A stretch of DNA of 64,000 nt from Comamonas terrae (GTDB lineage: Bacteria > Pseudomonadota > Gammaproteobacteria > Burkholderiales > Burkholderiaceae_C), in NCBI RefSeq assembly GCF_001544075.1, contig NZ_BCNT01000011.1:53943-117942 (forward strand). Direction: 5' to 3'. Position numbers and translations under genes: made by a program. The notes under the pieces are model-generated. The model saw only the letters and a program-made list of their open reading frames with translations, was not told where the DNA came from and did not search any database. Shown in pieces: positions 1 through 10,724 of the stretch. Position 1 is the first letter of the stretch; every line of letters begins with the position of its first letter.

Positions 1-50
1 GGCGGCAGGTTGTCGGCAGCAAAGGTGTCGATATGAGCGGTATAGGTCAT
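1..50 (-). CDS. Start of a benzoate/2-aminobenzoate-CoA ligase-like gene (partial)
   Basis: Only the first 16 codons lie in the window; the gene runs off the left edge. The N-terminus reads MTYTAHIDTFAADNLPP, resembling the start of AMP-forming benzoate/2-aminobenzoate-CoA ligases. It is the last visible gene of the minus-strand aromatic operon, 15 bp after the acyl-CoA dehydrogenase. A ligase that loads the aromatic acid onto CoA is the step the other genes require. The family call rests on this short match and on context, so it is tentative. Confidence 0.55.
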   Translation of the reverse strand, partial: MTYTAHIDTFAADNLP

Positions 51-65
51 GGTCAGCCTCGCTAT

Positions 66-1232
<1,167 letters not shown>

Positions 1233-1233
1233 G

Positions 1234-2088
1234 TCAGTTCCCTTCAAATACCGGCTTTTGCTTGGCCACGAACGCGTGGTAGGCGCGCGCGAAGTCTTCG
1301 GTCAGCATGCAGATGGCCTGGGCCTGGGCCTCGGCCTCGATGGCCTGCTCCACGGTCATGGCCCATTCCTGGTGCAGCATGGTCTTGGTGATGCCGTTGG
1401 CGAACGTCGGGCCGGCGGCCAGGTCGGCCGCGAGCCGCTGCGCCTGCTCCAGCAGGGCCTCGGGCTCGCACAGGCGGTTGAAGAAGCCCCAGCGCTCGCC
1501 CTCCTCGCCGCCCAGGCTGCGGCCGGTGTACAGCAGCTCGCTGGCGCGGCCCTGGCCGATGATGCGCGGCAGGATGGCGCAGGCGCCCATGTCGCAGCCC
1601 GCCAGGCCCACGCGGTTGAACAGAAAGGCCGTCTTGCTGCGCGCCGTGCCCAGGCGCATGTCCGAGGCCATGGCCATGATGGCGCCGGCACCGGCGCAGA
1701 CGCCGTCGACGGCCGCGATGATGGGCTGGGGGCAGGCGCGCATGGTCTTGACCAGCTCGCCCGTCATGCGAGTGAACATCAGCAGCTCGGGCGCCTTGAG
1801 CTGCACCAGCGGGCCGATGATCTCGTGCACGTCGCCGCCCGAGCAGAAGTTGCCGCCCGCGCCCACCAGCACCACGGCCTTCACGTCCTGCGCCCACTTG
1901 AGCTTGTGGAACAGGTCGCGCAGCTCGGCGTAGGAGTCGAAGGTCAGCGGGTTCTTGCGTTCGGCGCGGTTGAGCGTGACCGTGGCCACGCCGCCGTCGA
2001 CCTGCCACAGGAAGTGCCGTGCCTGGTAGCCGGCCAGCTGCTGGTGGTTGCCCGCCACCAGGGCGGGATCGATTGCGTATTCACTCAT
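1234..2088 (-). CDS. Enoyl-CoA hydratase/isomerase family protein
   Basis: 284-residue crotonase-fold protein. The oxyanion-hole segments are [11 protein letters not shown] (about residues 79-89) and GVCAGAGA (129-136), followed by a CDMGA motif near 165. The ATG at 2088 gives the expected N-terminus (MSEYAIDP) and follows GGAGAGCGAGACC; the longer reading adds 13 unconvincing residues. It probably hydrates a double bond, or opens a ring, on the CoA-bound intermediate. It lies between the SDR and the acyl-CoA dehydrogenase in one operon. Family is secure; the specific reaction is inferred from its neighbours. Confidence 0.87.
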   Translation of the reverse strand: MSEYAIDPALVAGNHQQLAGYQARHFLWQVDGGVATVTLNRAERKNPLTFDSYAELRDLFHKLKWAQDVKAVVLVGAGGNFCSGGDVHEIIGPLVQLKAPELLMFTRMTGELVKTMRACPQPIIAAVDGVCAGAGAIMAMASDMRLGTARSKTAFLFNRVGLAGCDMGACAILPRIIGQGRASELLYTGRSLGGEEGERWGFFNRLCEPEALLEQAQRLAADLAAGPTFANGITKTMLHQEWAMTVEQAIEAEAQAQAICMLTEDFARAYHAFVAKQKPVFEGN

Positions 2089-2150
2089 CTTGGTCTCGCT
2101 CTCCATTGAATAAGTCATCCAAGGCACTGTCTCTCAAGCCACCCCAGCCC

Positions 2151-2233
2151 AAGCCAGTGGCGCCGAGCAAGAGCCGCCCCGCTGCGAAGGCGCCGTCCCC
2201 CTTCCAGGGGGAAGCCGCGTAGCGGCTCAGGGG
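2151..2233 (-). repeat. Post-stop intergenic repeat, copy A
   Basis: This stretch sits a few bases after the SDR stop codon, in the same orientation. It aligns closely with 3041-3134 and more loosely with 23663-23735. Shared blocks on the plus strand are GAGCAAGAGCCGCC, GCGAAGG and a G-rich run ending in CTCAGGG. Its 3'-proximal part forms a perfect AGCCGC-GTA-GCGGCT hairpin at 2213-2227. It may act as an mRNA-end structure within the operon. Confidence 0.75.
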
Positions 2234-2237
2234 TGCA

Positions 2238-3005
2238 TCACACTTCGCCGCCGGCCACCGCAATGGCCTGGCCGGTAACGGCGCCGGCGCCCGGGCCGCA
2301 CAGCCAGAGCACGGCATCGGCCACCTCCTGCGGCTGCACCAGCCGGCCCTGGGGGTTGCCCTTGACGAATTCGGCCATGGCCTGCTCGGGCGTGCGGCCG
2401 GTCTTTTCGACCACGCGCGCAATGCTCTCGCGCACGATCTCGGTTTCGGTATAGCCGGGGCAGACGGCATTGATGGTGACGCCCTTCTTCGCAAACTCCA
2501 GCGCCAGCGAGCGGGTCAATCCCACCACGCCATGCTTGGCCGCCACATAGGCGGCGACATAGGCATAGCCCTTGAGCCCCGCGGTGCTGGCCACGTTGAC
2601 GATGCGCCCGTAGCCCGCCGCCGCCATCGCGGGCAGCACCTGCTGCATGCACAGCATGGTGCCGGTGAGGTTGACGGCCAGCATGTTCTGCCACTGCGCC
2701 GCGTCCATCTTGAGGAACGGCGCGCTCTGCGCCTGGCCGGCGTTGTTGACCAGAATACTGATAGCGCCTTGCGCTTGCTGTGCCTGGTCAAAGGCCGTTT
2801 TTACCTCTGATTCGCTCGCCACATCGGCCAGTTCCATGCGGCATTGGCCAGCAAACTCGTCCACCAGCTTGCGCAGCGGCTCGGCCCTGCGCCCCAGCAC
2901 CGTGACCCTGGCGCCGTGCGCCAGCAGCTGGCGCGCAATGGCCTCGCCTATGCCCTGGCCCGCGCCGGTCACCAACGCATGTTGGTTATTCAAATCGCGC
3001 GTCAT
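2238..3005 (-). CDS. Short-chain dehydrogenase (3-hydroxyacyl-CoA dehydrogenase-like)
   Basis: 255-residue classical SDR. It has the nucleotide-binding TGAGQGIG (13-20), NNAG (87-90), Ser140, and the YxxxK catalytic pair at Tyr153/Lys157. The ATG at 3005 follows GGAGAA with five-base spacing, so it is preferred over the ATG four codons upstream. In this operon it probably oxidises the hydroxyl produced by the hydratase. The coding sequence at 2759-2803 matches, base for base over much of its length, the intergenic repeat at 16687-16732, so residues about 68-82 seem to derive from a dispersed repeat that stays in frame. Confidence 0.88.
   Translation of the reverse strand: MTRDLNNQHALVTGAGQGIGEAIARQLLAHGARVTVLGRRAEPLRKLVDEFAGQCRMELADVASESEVKTAFDQAQQAQGAISILVNNAGQAQSAPFLKMDAAQWQNMLAVNLTGTMLCMQQVLPAMAAAGYGRIVNVASTAGLKGYAYVAAYVAAKHGVVGLTRSLALEFAKKGVTINAVCPGYTETEIVRESIARVVEKTGRTPEQAMAEFVKGNPQGRLVQPQEVADAVLWLCGPGAGAVTGQAIAVAGGEV
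2759..2803. repeat. Dispersed short repeat inside the SDR coding sequence
   Basis: The plus strand reads TGATAGCGCCTTGCGCTTG, then about 19 bases, then GTTTTTA. The intergenic copy at 16687-16732 has TGATAACTGCTGGCGCTTG, 20 bases, then GTTTTTA. The first 19 positions agree at 15. The patch is visibly more AT-rich than the gene around it. Confidence 0.55.
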
Positions 3006-3040
3006 CGAGTTCTCCATAGCGCATGAAACTGGCGCGCTCC

Positions 3041-3134
3041 AAGCCAGAGATACCGAGCAAGAGCCGCCTCGCAGCGAAGGTATCGTCCCCCTCCCGCGAA
3101 GCGAGAGAGGGGGAAGGCGCGCAGCGACTCAGGG
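3041..3134 (-). repeat. Post-stop intergenic repeat, copy B
   Basis: Second copy of the element at 2151-2233, lying just after the stop codon of the monooxygenase-reductase gene and before the SDR. It shares AAGCCAG, CCGAGCAAGAGCCGCC, GCGAAGG and CGTCCCCCT with copy A. It also carries an 11-base extra segment (GCGAAGCGAGA) in the middle. Confidence 0.78.
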
Positions 3135-3140
3135 AGTGTT

Positions 3141-5462
3141 TCATTTCACGGCCTGTTGAGCTTTTTCACGCTCGAACAGGGTTTCCATCTGGCGCTTGCC
3201 CTGGAACAGCTGCTTGGGCCAGGCGATGGGCGTATAGCCGATCTTGGCGGCTTCGGCCAGCGTCCAGTTCGGGTTGGCCAGATGCGGGCGCGCCACGGCG
3301 CACAGGTCGGCGCGGCCGGCCGCGATGATGGAGTTGGCATGGTCGGCCTCGCTGATCGCGCCCACGGCCATGGTGGCGATGCCGGCCTCCTGGCGTATGC
3401 GGTCGGCAAACGGTGTCTGGAACATGCGGCCGTAGACCGGCTTTTCCCGCTTGCTGACCTGGCCCGACGAGCAGTCGATCAGGTCGGCGCCCGCGGCCTT
3501 GAAGGCCCTGGCGATCTGCACCGCGTCTTCCGGCGTGATGCCGCCCGGCACCCAGTCGTGGGCCGAGATACGCACGGACATGGGCTTGTCCTCGGGCCAG
3601 GCGGCGCGCACGGCCCGGAACACTTCCAGCGGGTAGCGCAGGCGGTTTTCCAGGCTGCCGCCGTATTCGTCGTCGCGGTGGTTGGTCAGCGGCGAGATGA
3701 AGCCCGACAGCAGATAGCCGTGGGCGCAATGCAGCTCCAGCCAGTCGGCGCCGATGTCGGCAGCCATCCGCGCGCCATGCACGAACTGGGCCAAGACCAG
3801 GTCCATGTCGGCGCGCGTCATCTGCCTGGAGATCTGGCTCACGCCCTCCAGGTATTGCTGGGGCGAGGCCGAGATGATGGGCCAGTTGCCCTCCTCTAGC
3901 GGCAGGTCGGTGCCCTCCCAGGCCACGCGCGTCGAGGCCTTGGCGCCCGCATGGCCGATCTGCATGGCGAACTTGGCGTCAGTGTGGGCGTGGATCCAGT
4001 CGGCGATGCGCTTCCAGGCCACCTTCTGCGCCTCGCTGTAGGTACCCGGGCAGCCGGGAGTGATGCGGCCCTCGGGGCTGACGCAAGCCATCTCGGCGAA
4101 CACCAGGCCCGCGCCGCCCAGGGCGCGGGCACCCAGGTGCACCAGGTGGTAGTCGCCGGGCACGCCGTCCACGGCCGAGTACTGGGCCATGGGCGAGACC
4201 ACGATGCGGTTCTTGAGCGTGAGGCCGCGCAGCCGGTAGGGCAGGAACATGGGCGGCGGCGCCTTGCCCTCGACCTGCATGCCGTTCCTCTCGGCCAGCC
4301 AGCGCTCGTAGCCACCCAGCCAGGCCGCGTCGCGCAGGCGCAGGTTCTCGTGGCTGATGCGCTGGCTGCGCGTGAGCATGGAGTACATGAACTGCTCGGG
4401 CTCGAACTGGTCGCAATAGCGCCGGCCGCAGGCCTCGAACCATTCCATGGCGTTCCAGGCCGCGTTCTGGATGCGCAGCGTCTCCACGCGGCGCGCCTCC
4501 TGGTAGGCGGCCAACACCTCGGGAATGTGTTCCTGGCTGTCGCCCAGAAGCTTGAACTGGCGGGTCAGCTCGATAGCATCCTCGATAGCCAGCTTGGTGC
4601 CCGAGCCAATCGCGAAATGCGCGGTGTGCACGGCGTCGCCCATCAGCACCACATGGCTGCCCTTGGCGTTCTTCAGCCACCACTGGTCGCAGACCACGCG
4701 CTGGAAGTTGATCCAGGCCGAGCCGCGCAGGTGGCGCGCATTGGTCATGAGCTTCTCGCCCTGCAGGTTGCCCGCGAAGAGCTTTTCGCAGAAGTCTATG
4801 GACTGCTGCTGGTCGGCCGTGTCCAGGCCGCTGGCCTTCCAGGTGTCCTCGGTGGTCTCGACGATGAAGGTCGAGGTCTTGTCGTCGAACTTGTAGATGT
4901 GGGCCTGGAACCAGCCGTGCTCGGTGCGCACGAAGTCGAAGGTGAAAGCGTCGTAGACCTTGTTCGTGCCCAGCCAGATGAAGCGGTTGGGGCGCGTGAC
5001 GATGTCGGGCCTGAAGGTGTCGGCGTACTTGGTGCGGATGCGAGAGTTCACGCCGTCGCTGGCGATGACGAGGTCGGCGTCGGGATAGTCCTCGTCGGAC
5101 TGCACCTCGGTCTCGAACACCAGCTTCACACCCAGCTGCTCGCAGCGCGCCTGCAGGATGTTGAGCAGGTGCTTGCGGCCTATGCCCACGAAGCCGTGGC
5201 CGCCGGAGCGGATCCTGCGGCCCTTGAACAGCAGCTCGATGTCGTCCCAGTGGTTGAAGGCCTCCTCGATCTGCGCGGCCGTCACCGGATCCCATTCGCG
5301 CATGTTGTCCATGGTCGCGTCGGAGAACACCACGCCCCAGCCGAAGGTGTCGTAGGGCTTGTTGCGCTCGACGACGGTGACATCGTGCGCCGCGTTCAGC
5401 TGCTTCATCAGCAGCGCGAAATACAGACCGGCGGGGCCGCCACCTATGCAGACGATTTTCAT
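3141..5462 (-). CDS. Bifunctional 2-aminobenzoyl-CoA monooxygenase/reductase-type flavoprotein
   Basis: 773-residue fusion. Residues 1-400 are an aromatic hydroxylase of the salicylate-hydroxylase type, with FAD motif GGGPAG (7-12) and the second FAD motif GDAVH at 275-279. Residues about 405-760 are an Old Yellow Enzyme-type reductase, with VSPMAQY near 422 and [11 protein letters not shown] in the TIM barrel. This architecture is known from 2-aminobenzoyl-CoA monooxygenase/reductase of Azoarcus and from the related salicylyl-CoA 5-hydroxylase. The enzyme hydroxylates and then partly reduces a CoA-activated aromatic ring. It is the first gene of the operon, divergent from the MarR gene. The sequence alone cannot decide between 2-aminobenzoyl-CoA and salicylyl-CoA as substrate. 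Confidence 0.88.
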   Translation of the reverse strand: MKIVCIGGGPAGLYFALLMKQLNAAHDVTVVERNKPYDTFGWGVVFSDATMDNMREWDPVTAAQIEEAFNHWDDIELLFKGRRIRSGGHGFVGIGRKHLLNILQARCEQLGVKLVFETEVQSDEDYPDADLVIASDGVNSRIRTKYADTFRPDIVTRPNRFIWLGTNKVYDAFTFDFVRTEHGWFQAHIYKFDDKTSTFIVETTEDTWKASGLDTADQQQSIDFCEKLFAGNLQGEKLMTNARHLRGSAWINFQRVVCDQWWLKNAKGSHVVLMGDAVHTAHFAIGSGTKLAIEDAIELTRQFKLLGDSQEHIPEVLAAYQEARRVETLRIQNAAWNAMEWFEACGRRYCDQFEPEQFMYSMLTRSQRISHENLRLRDAAWLGGYERWLAERNGMQVEGKAPPPMFLPYRLRGLTLKNRIVVSPMAQYSAVDGVPGDYHLVHLGARALGGAGLVFAEMACVSPEGRITPGCPGTYSEAQKVAWKRIADWIHAHTDAKFAMQIGHAGAKASTRVAWEGTDLPLEEGNWPIISASPQQYLEGVSQISRQMTRADMDLVLAQFVHGARMAADIGADWLELHCAHGYLLSGFISPLTNHRDDEYGGSLENRLRYPLEVFRAVRAAWPEDKPMSVRISAHDWVPGGITPEDAVQIARAFKAAGADLIDCSSGQVSKREKPVYGRMFQTPFADRIRQEAGIATMAVGAISEADHANSIIAAGRADLCAVARPHLANPNWTLAEAAKIGYTPIAWPKQLFQGKRQMETLFEREKAQQAVK

Positions 5463-5496
5463 GGCCAGGATCCGTCCTGAAAATTACTTTATGTCT

Positions 5497-5520
5497 AAAT
5501 TATTAATGCATGAATTTTTC
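5497..5520. promoter_or_regulatory. Candidate MarR operator in the divergent spacer
   Basis: An imperfect inverted repeat is centred on ATGCAT (5506-5511); the flanks AAATTATTA and GAATTTTTC pair at six of nine positions. It lies in the AT-rich 117-bp gap between the monooxygenase-reductase gene and the MarR gene. That is the usual position for a MarR autoregulatory operator. No footprint evidence is available. Confidence 0.45.
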
Positions 5521-5579
5521 ACTAGAATCGGAACTAACCCTGAACCCATGTCCGCCGTGCGCCTGCACGATGCACACCT

Positions 5580-6155
5580 ATGGCAGCCAAAGACAACACT
5601 CCCGCCACCGCAGCCACGGACCTGCCCGGCCGCGAAGCCGGCCTGTCGCATGACGACCACCAGGCCGTGCGCCTGTGGCTGCGCCTGCTGACCTGCAGCA
5701 CCCAGATCGAGCAGGTCATACGCACCCAGCTGCGCACCCAGTTCGGCACCACGCTGCCGCGTTTCGACTACCTGGCCCAGCTCAGCCGCTTTCCGCAGGG
5801 GCTGCGCATGAAGACGCTGTCCGAGTACCTGATGGTGACGGGCGGCAATGTGACGGGCCTGACCGACCAGCTCGTGGCCGAAGGCTGGGTGGAGCGCATC
5901 GTGGACGACGAGGACCGCCGCTCCATGATCGTGCGCCTGACGCGCAGCGGCAAAAAACAGTTCGGCACCATGGCCGAGGCACACGAGCAATGGCTGGAGC
6001 AGCTGCTGGCCCCCCTGGGGATCAAGCAGTCGCGCGAGCTGTATGACCGGCTGGGACTGCTGCGCCAGGTTCTCTCGGACGCAAATGGCAAAATGCCCCG
6101 GGAAAGCGGCGCATATAGGCCGATCGAGGCCGAACCGCGCCAGCGCTTTTCATAG
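5580..6155 (+). CDS. MarR-family transcriptional regulator
   Basis: 191-residue winged-helix protein. The helix-turn-helix lies around residues 75-100 (MKTLSEYLMVTGGNVTGLTDQL), followed by the wing containing DEDRRS, a hallmark of MarR proteins. It is transcribed away from the aromatic-CoA operon and is probably its repressor, released by the aromatic acid or its CoA thioester. The ribosome site before the ATG at 5580 is weak. The C-terminal 25 residues are polar and extend past the usual MarR core. Confidence 0.88.
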   Translation: MAAKDNTPATAATDLPGREAGLSHDDHQAVRLWLRLLTCSTQIEQVIRTQLRTQFGTTLPRFDYLAQLSRFPQGLRMKTLSEYLMVTGGNVTGLTDQLVAEGWVERIVDDEDRRSMIVRLTRSGKKQFGTMAEAHEQWLEQLLAPLGIKQSRELYDRLGLLRQVLSDANGKMPRESGAYRPIEAEPRQRFS

Positions 6156-6220
6156 AGAATCCTCCAACATCGTCCTGTGCGGCGGGAAGAGGTCGCAGGC
6201 ATGCGCCAGGGAGCACACTC

Positions 6221-6652
6221 ATGGATTCACAACATCTGCGGTATCAGCTCAGGGCCGGGCACTACTACCTCTATGACATGCGGGACGAGCCTAGCGCCAT
6301 CACGGGGGAGCGGCGCTTTCGCCTGAAGACGGAGCTGGTCGCCATTGCCTTCGACCTCGCCACGGGCCAGGTCTGCCAGCACGGCCATCCCACACGCATC
6401 CATGCCTGGGCGCTGGGCGTGCGGCGCAAGCTGCGCACGGCCGGCGACTGGGAAGCCGCCGACAGCCTGATCGTGGTCTCCGGCCCCCTGCCCGAGGACG
6501 AGATCAACAAGTGCCTGCGCATACGCGGCTACTGCCGCTGGATGTTCCAGCGCCTGGCCACGCTGCCCCACGGCAAGCTCCACGCGCATCAGGGGCGTTC
6601 CGCCTGGCAGCGCGCCCATGGCGATGCGGCCCGCCAGCGCCGGGCTGCCTGA
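6221..6652 (+). CDS. Hypothetical protein, 143 residues
   Basis: I do not recognise the family. The protein is soluble, with no signal peptide or membrane segment, and has an Arg-rich, Ala-rich C-terminus. The ATG follows GGGAGCAC at a suitable distance. It lies 65 bp after the MarR gene on the same strand, so co-transcription is possible, but nothing links it to aromatic metabolism. Coding character rests on codon bias, the ribosome site and the tidy fit between neighbours. Confidence 0.6.
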   Translation: MDSQHLRYQLRAGHYYLYDMRDEPSAITGERRFRLKTELVAIAFDLATGQVCQHGHPTRIHAWALGVRRKLRTAGDWEAADSLIVVSGPLPEDEINKCLRIRGYCRWMFQRLATLPHGKLHAHQGRSAWQRAHGDAARQRRAA

Positions 6653-6707
6653 AAAACGCCAGAACGGCCGCCTGCGCTTTCACCGCCTGCGCCGGCCGCC
6701 GTCAAAA

Positions 6708-7220
6708 CTAGGCCAGGGTCTCCGTGCTGTCGGGGTCTTCCGCTGCGCTGTCCTTTTCCGGAGCTTCATCGGGATCGGCCATCTCGGGCATGTCCGGCAG
6801 CTTGACGATGGTGACCGGCAGGCGGCTGTGCCGCGCCACCTCGCGCGAGACGGAGCCGATCAGGATGCTGCCCAGCGCGCTCTGGCCCGTGGCGCCGATC
6901 AGGATGTGGTCGCACTCCGTGCTTTCCGCGATGTCGATCAGTGTGCTCGATGCCTCTCCCAGGCTGATCTCCACCTCATAGGTCAGGTTCGCCGCCTTGA
7001 GCAGTTCCTGCGCCGCCGCCACCAGATCCATGCCGGCCTCGATGCTGGCATTGGCGATCAGGTCCGAATCCTGTGTCGCCAGCTCCAGCAGCGTGGCTTC
7101 TTTCTGCACATGGGCGATGACGAAGTGCGCCTTCAGTCCATGCTCCACCAACCGGATGCCGTGCCGCACCGCTTCCAGGGATGCCTGGGATCCATCCACG
7201 GCGATCATGATCTTGAGCAT
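6708..7220 (-). CDS. Universal stress protein (UspA family)
   Basis: 170-residue single Usp domain starting MLKIMIAVDGSQAS. It has the ATP-binding type signature GATGQSALGSILIGSVS at about residues 110-126. The ATG at 7220 follows a strong AAGGAGG site; longer readings have no ribosome site. The last 25 residues form an acidic tail (many Asp/Glu) unusual for the family. It diverges from tgt. Probably a cytoplasmic nucleotide-binding stress protein. Confidence 0.9.
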   Translation of the reverse strand: MLKIMIAVDGSQASLEAVRHGIRLVEHGLKAHFVIAHVQKEATLLELATQDSDLIANASIEAGMDLVAAAQELLKAANLTYEVEISLGEASSTLIDIAESTECDHILIGATGQSALGSILIGSVSREVARHSRLPVTIVKLPDMPEMADPDEAPEKDSAAEDPDSTETLA

Positions 7221-7224
7221 TTGA

Positions 7225-8514
<1,290 letters not shown>

Positions 8515-8521
8515 GGCGGGA

Positions 8522-9472
8522 TCAGACAGCCAGGTCGCCCAGCGACCATGACACCCCGGTGTCGAAGCGCGCCTTGAGCTCGTCCGCCGCACGCTCCAGT
8601 TCCGCCAGGAACATCTCCATGGCTGCAGCCATGGCATAGCCCGTGCGCTGGTAGGCGCAGCTGTGCAGCTGCGCGCCCGCGTCGTGCAGCGCGCGCCAGA
8701 CCAGGCGGCCGGCCGCCACATCCTCGGCCACGTTGTCGGGCACCATGAAGCCCAGCGCCCCGCTGCGCGCCACCAGCCGGCGCGCCATGGGCACGGAGCT
8801 GGTCTCCACCAGCGGCCGCGTCTGCCCCAGCGCACCGCCGTCCAGGCGCTCCAGCATGCTGCGCAGCTCCATGTCGGGCGCCATCAGGATCAGCGGGTAG
8901 GCCAGGCAGTCGCGCAGGCGCAACAGGCGCGGCCGCGTGCGCAGCGGATGGTCCGGCGCCATCACCACGCCCAGCGGCAGCGGCCAGGAGCGCATCTCCT
9001 CCACGCCCGCCGGCGGCGTGCGCCGCAGGCAGTAGGCCACGTCGATCTCGCCCTGGGCCACGCCGCGCAGCAGTTCCTCGCCTATGCCCGCGCGCACGCT
9101 GAAGCTGATGTCCGGATAGCGGCCGTGCATGGCCGCGATCACCTGGGGTACGAGGTATTCGGCCGTGGCATGCGAGACGCCCACGCTTACATGGCCGCGG
9201 CGCAGGGCCTGTAGGTCCTCGACCTGGGCCAGCGCATTGTCGAAGTCACGCTGGCTGCGGCGCACGGCCGCCAGCACGATCTCGCCCGCCGCCGTCAGCT
9301 GCATGCCCCGCGGCAGGCGGTCGAACAGCGGCAGGCCCACCTGGGCCTCGAGGTTGAGGATCTGCTGGTTGACGGCCGCCGCCGTCAGATGCAGCGTGGC
9401 CGAGGCCTTGCGCACCGAGCCGCGGCGCGCCACCTCGTCAAAGCACCGAAAGGCCTGGGAAATTGCGGGCAT
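8522..9472 (-). CDS. LysR-family transcriptional regulator
   Basis: 316-residue LysR protein. The helix-turn-helix is at residues about 5-60 (FRCFDEVARRGSVRKASATLHLTAAAV split by the turn), and the rest is a two-lobe effector domain. It ends 7 bp from tgt. I start it at the ATG at 9472 (MPAISQAF); the longer reading adds a basic 14-residue stretch not typical of LysR proteins. It diverges from the arylsulfotransferase-like gene and a Bug-protein gene, which it probably controls. Confidence 0.9.
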   Translation of the reverse strand: MPAISQAFRCFDEVARRGSVRKASATLHLTAAAVNQQILNLEAQVGLPLFDRLPRGMQLTAAGEIVLAAVRRSQRDFDNALAQVEDLQALRRGHVSVGVSHATAEYLVPQVIAAMHGRYPDISFSVRAGIGEELLRGVAQGEIDVAYCLRRTPPAGVEEMRSWPLPLGVVMAPDHPLRTRPRLLRLRDCLAYPLILMAPDMELRSMLERLDGGALGQTRPLVETSSVPMARRLVARSGALGFMVPDNVAEDVAAGRLVWRALHDAGAQLHSCAYQRTGYAMAAAMEMFLAELERAADELKARFDTGVSWSLGDLAV

Positions 9473-9481
9473 GGGCCGAGT

Positions 9482-9498
9482 GTAAATTTTTTCTTTAC
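9482..9498. promoter_or_regulatory. Candidate LysR box
   Basis: GTAAA (9482-9486) and TTTAC (9494-9498) are inverted around a 7-base T-rich core, fitting the T-N11-A pattern of LysR sites. It lies 10 bp upstream of the LysR start codon, in the spacer shared with the divergent gene. Confidence 0.4.
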
Positions 9499-9585
9499 GC
9501 CTCTTCAAAAACAAACAGCTATTCCTGACGCTAGCGAACTTCTAGAGTGGCGCCTGTCACCGTTTCCTGTCCCTGAAAGAACTGC

Positions 9586-10701
9586 ATGGCCACCACTGTC
9601 GACCAAGTCACCCAGCGCCGCCGCGGCACGGGTCTCATCGCCCACGATCCCGCCCTCAGCGCCGGTGGCTATACGCTGATCGCCCCCCAGACCGCCAACG
9701 GCCGTGTCTACCTGATCGACATCGAGGGCCGCGTGGCCCATGAATGGCAGCTGCCCGTGCGCGCTGGCCGCCATGCGGTCATCCTGCCCAACGGCAATCT
9801 GGGCTACAACGGAAACCATCCCGACTCTCCCGATCTCTATGCGCCCTGGTCCATGTGGCATGGCGGCGATTTCTACGAGGTCACGCCCGGCGGCGAAGTG
9901 GTCTGGCGCTACCAGGACCCGGCCCACCACCACGATGCGCAGTGGCTGCCCAACGGCCATCTGCTGTACGCGGCCTGCGCGCCCGTGCCGCCCGGCTTTG
10001 CCGAGCGCGTGCCCGGGGGCACGGCCCACGGCCCCGATGAAGTGATGTATGCGGACGTGATCCGCGAGGTGGACCGCTCGGGCCGCCTGGTCTGGGAATG
10101 GAAGGCCTGGGAACACCTCGATCCCGAGGACTTTCCCATCCATCCGGGCTTCGGCCGCTACCACTGGCCGCTGGTCAACGGCCTGGCCGTGGCGGGCGAC
10201 GGCAGCGTGCTCATGAGCCTGCGCACCACCTCGGGCATCATCGGCGTGGACAAGGCCAGCGGCGCCGTGACACTGCACATCCCGCCCTCGGTGGTCTCGC
10301 ACCAGCACGCGCCCGTGCCGCTTCCCAACGGCCGCATTCTGACCTTCGACAACGGCAACTTCCGCGAAGGCGCCCATGTGGCCTTCTCGCGGGTGCTGGA
10401 GATCGACCCGGCCACGCACGAAGTGGCCTGGAGCTACCAGGACGAGATGGTCAATGCCTTCTACACCGCCTTCATGGGCAATGCCCAGCGGCTGTGGAAC
10501 GGCAACACCCACATCACCGAATCGGCCACCGGCCGCCTGTTCGAAGTCACGCCCCAGGGCGAGGTGGTCTGGGAGTTCATCCTGCCCTGGTTCGGCGAAT
10601 ACCCCGACGCCGCCGCGCGCCGCACCGGGCCCGGACGCCTGAACACCGTGTTCCAGACCTGGCGCTACAGTGCCGAACAACTGCCCTGGCTGGCCCGTTG
10701 A
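9586..10701 (+). CDS. Arylsulfotransferase (ASST)-like beta-propeller protein
   Basis: 371 residues with repeated blade motifs typical of the ASST-like fold: AQWLPNGHLLYA near 123-134 and HQHAPVPLPNGRILTFDNGN near 241-260. There are also several W-x-W/Y blade strands such as VAHEWQLPV, VVWRYQD and LVWEWK. No signal peptide is present, unlike periplasmic AssT, so the protein is probably cytoplasmic. Many His residues line the putative centre (HHHD, HQH). It is followed after 23 bp by a Bug protein and faces a divergent LysR gene. Sulfate transfer is a family possibility, not shown; an esterase or lyase role cannot be excluded. Confidence 0.75.
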   Translation: MATTVDQVTQRRRGTGLIAHDPALSAGGYTLIAPQTANGRVYLIDIEGRVAHEWQLPVRAGRHAVILPNGNLGYNGNHPDSPDLYAPWSMWHGGDFYEVTPGGEVVWRYQDPAHHHDAQWLPNGHLLYAACAPVPPGFAERVPGGTAHGPDEVMYADVIREVDRSGRLVWEWKAWEHLDPEDFPIHPGFGRYHWPLVNGLAVAGDGSVLMSLRTTSGIIGVDKASGAVTLHIPPSVVSHQHAPVPLPNGRILTFDNGNFREGAHVAFSRVLEIDPATHEVAWSYQDEMVNAFYTAFMGNAQRLWNGNTHITESATGRLFEVTPQGEVVWEFILPWFGEYPDAAARRTGPGRLNTVFQTWRYSAEQLPWLAR

Positions 10702-10724
10702 AACACCGCAGAGCAGGAGCCATC

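Noticed and set aside
10098..10724. Extension of the first Bug protein 209 codons upstream
   Set aside because: It overlaps the ASST-like gene in another frame. The ATG at 10725 has a ribosome site and gives a proper signal peptide.
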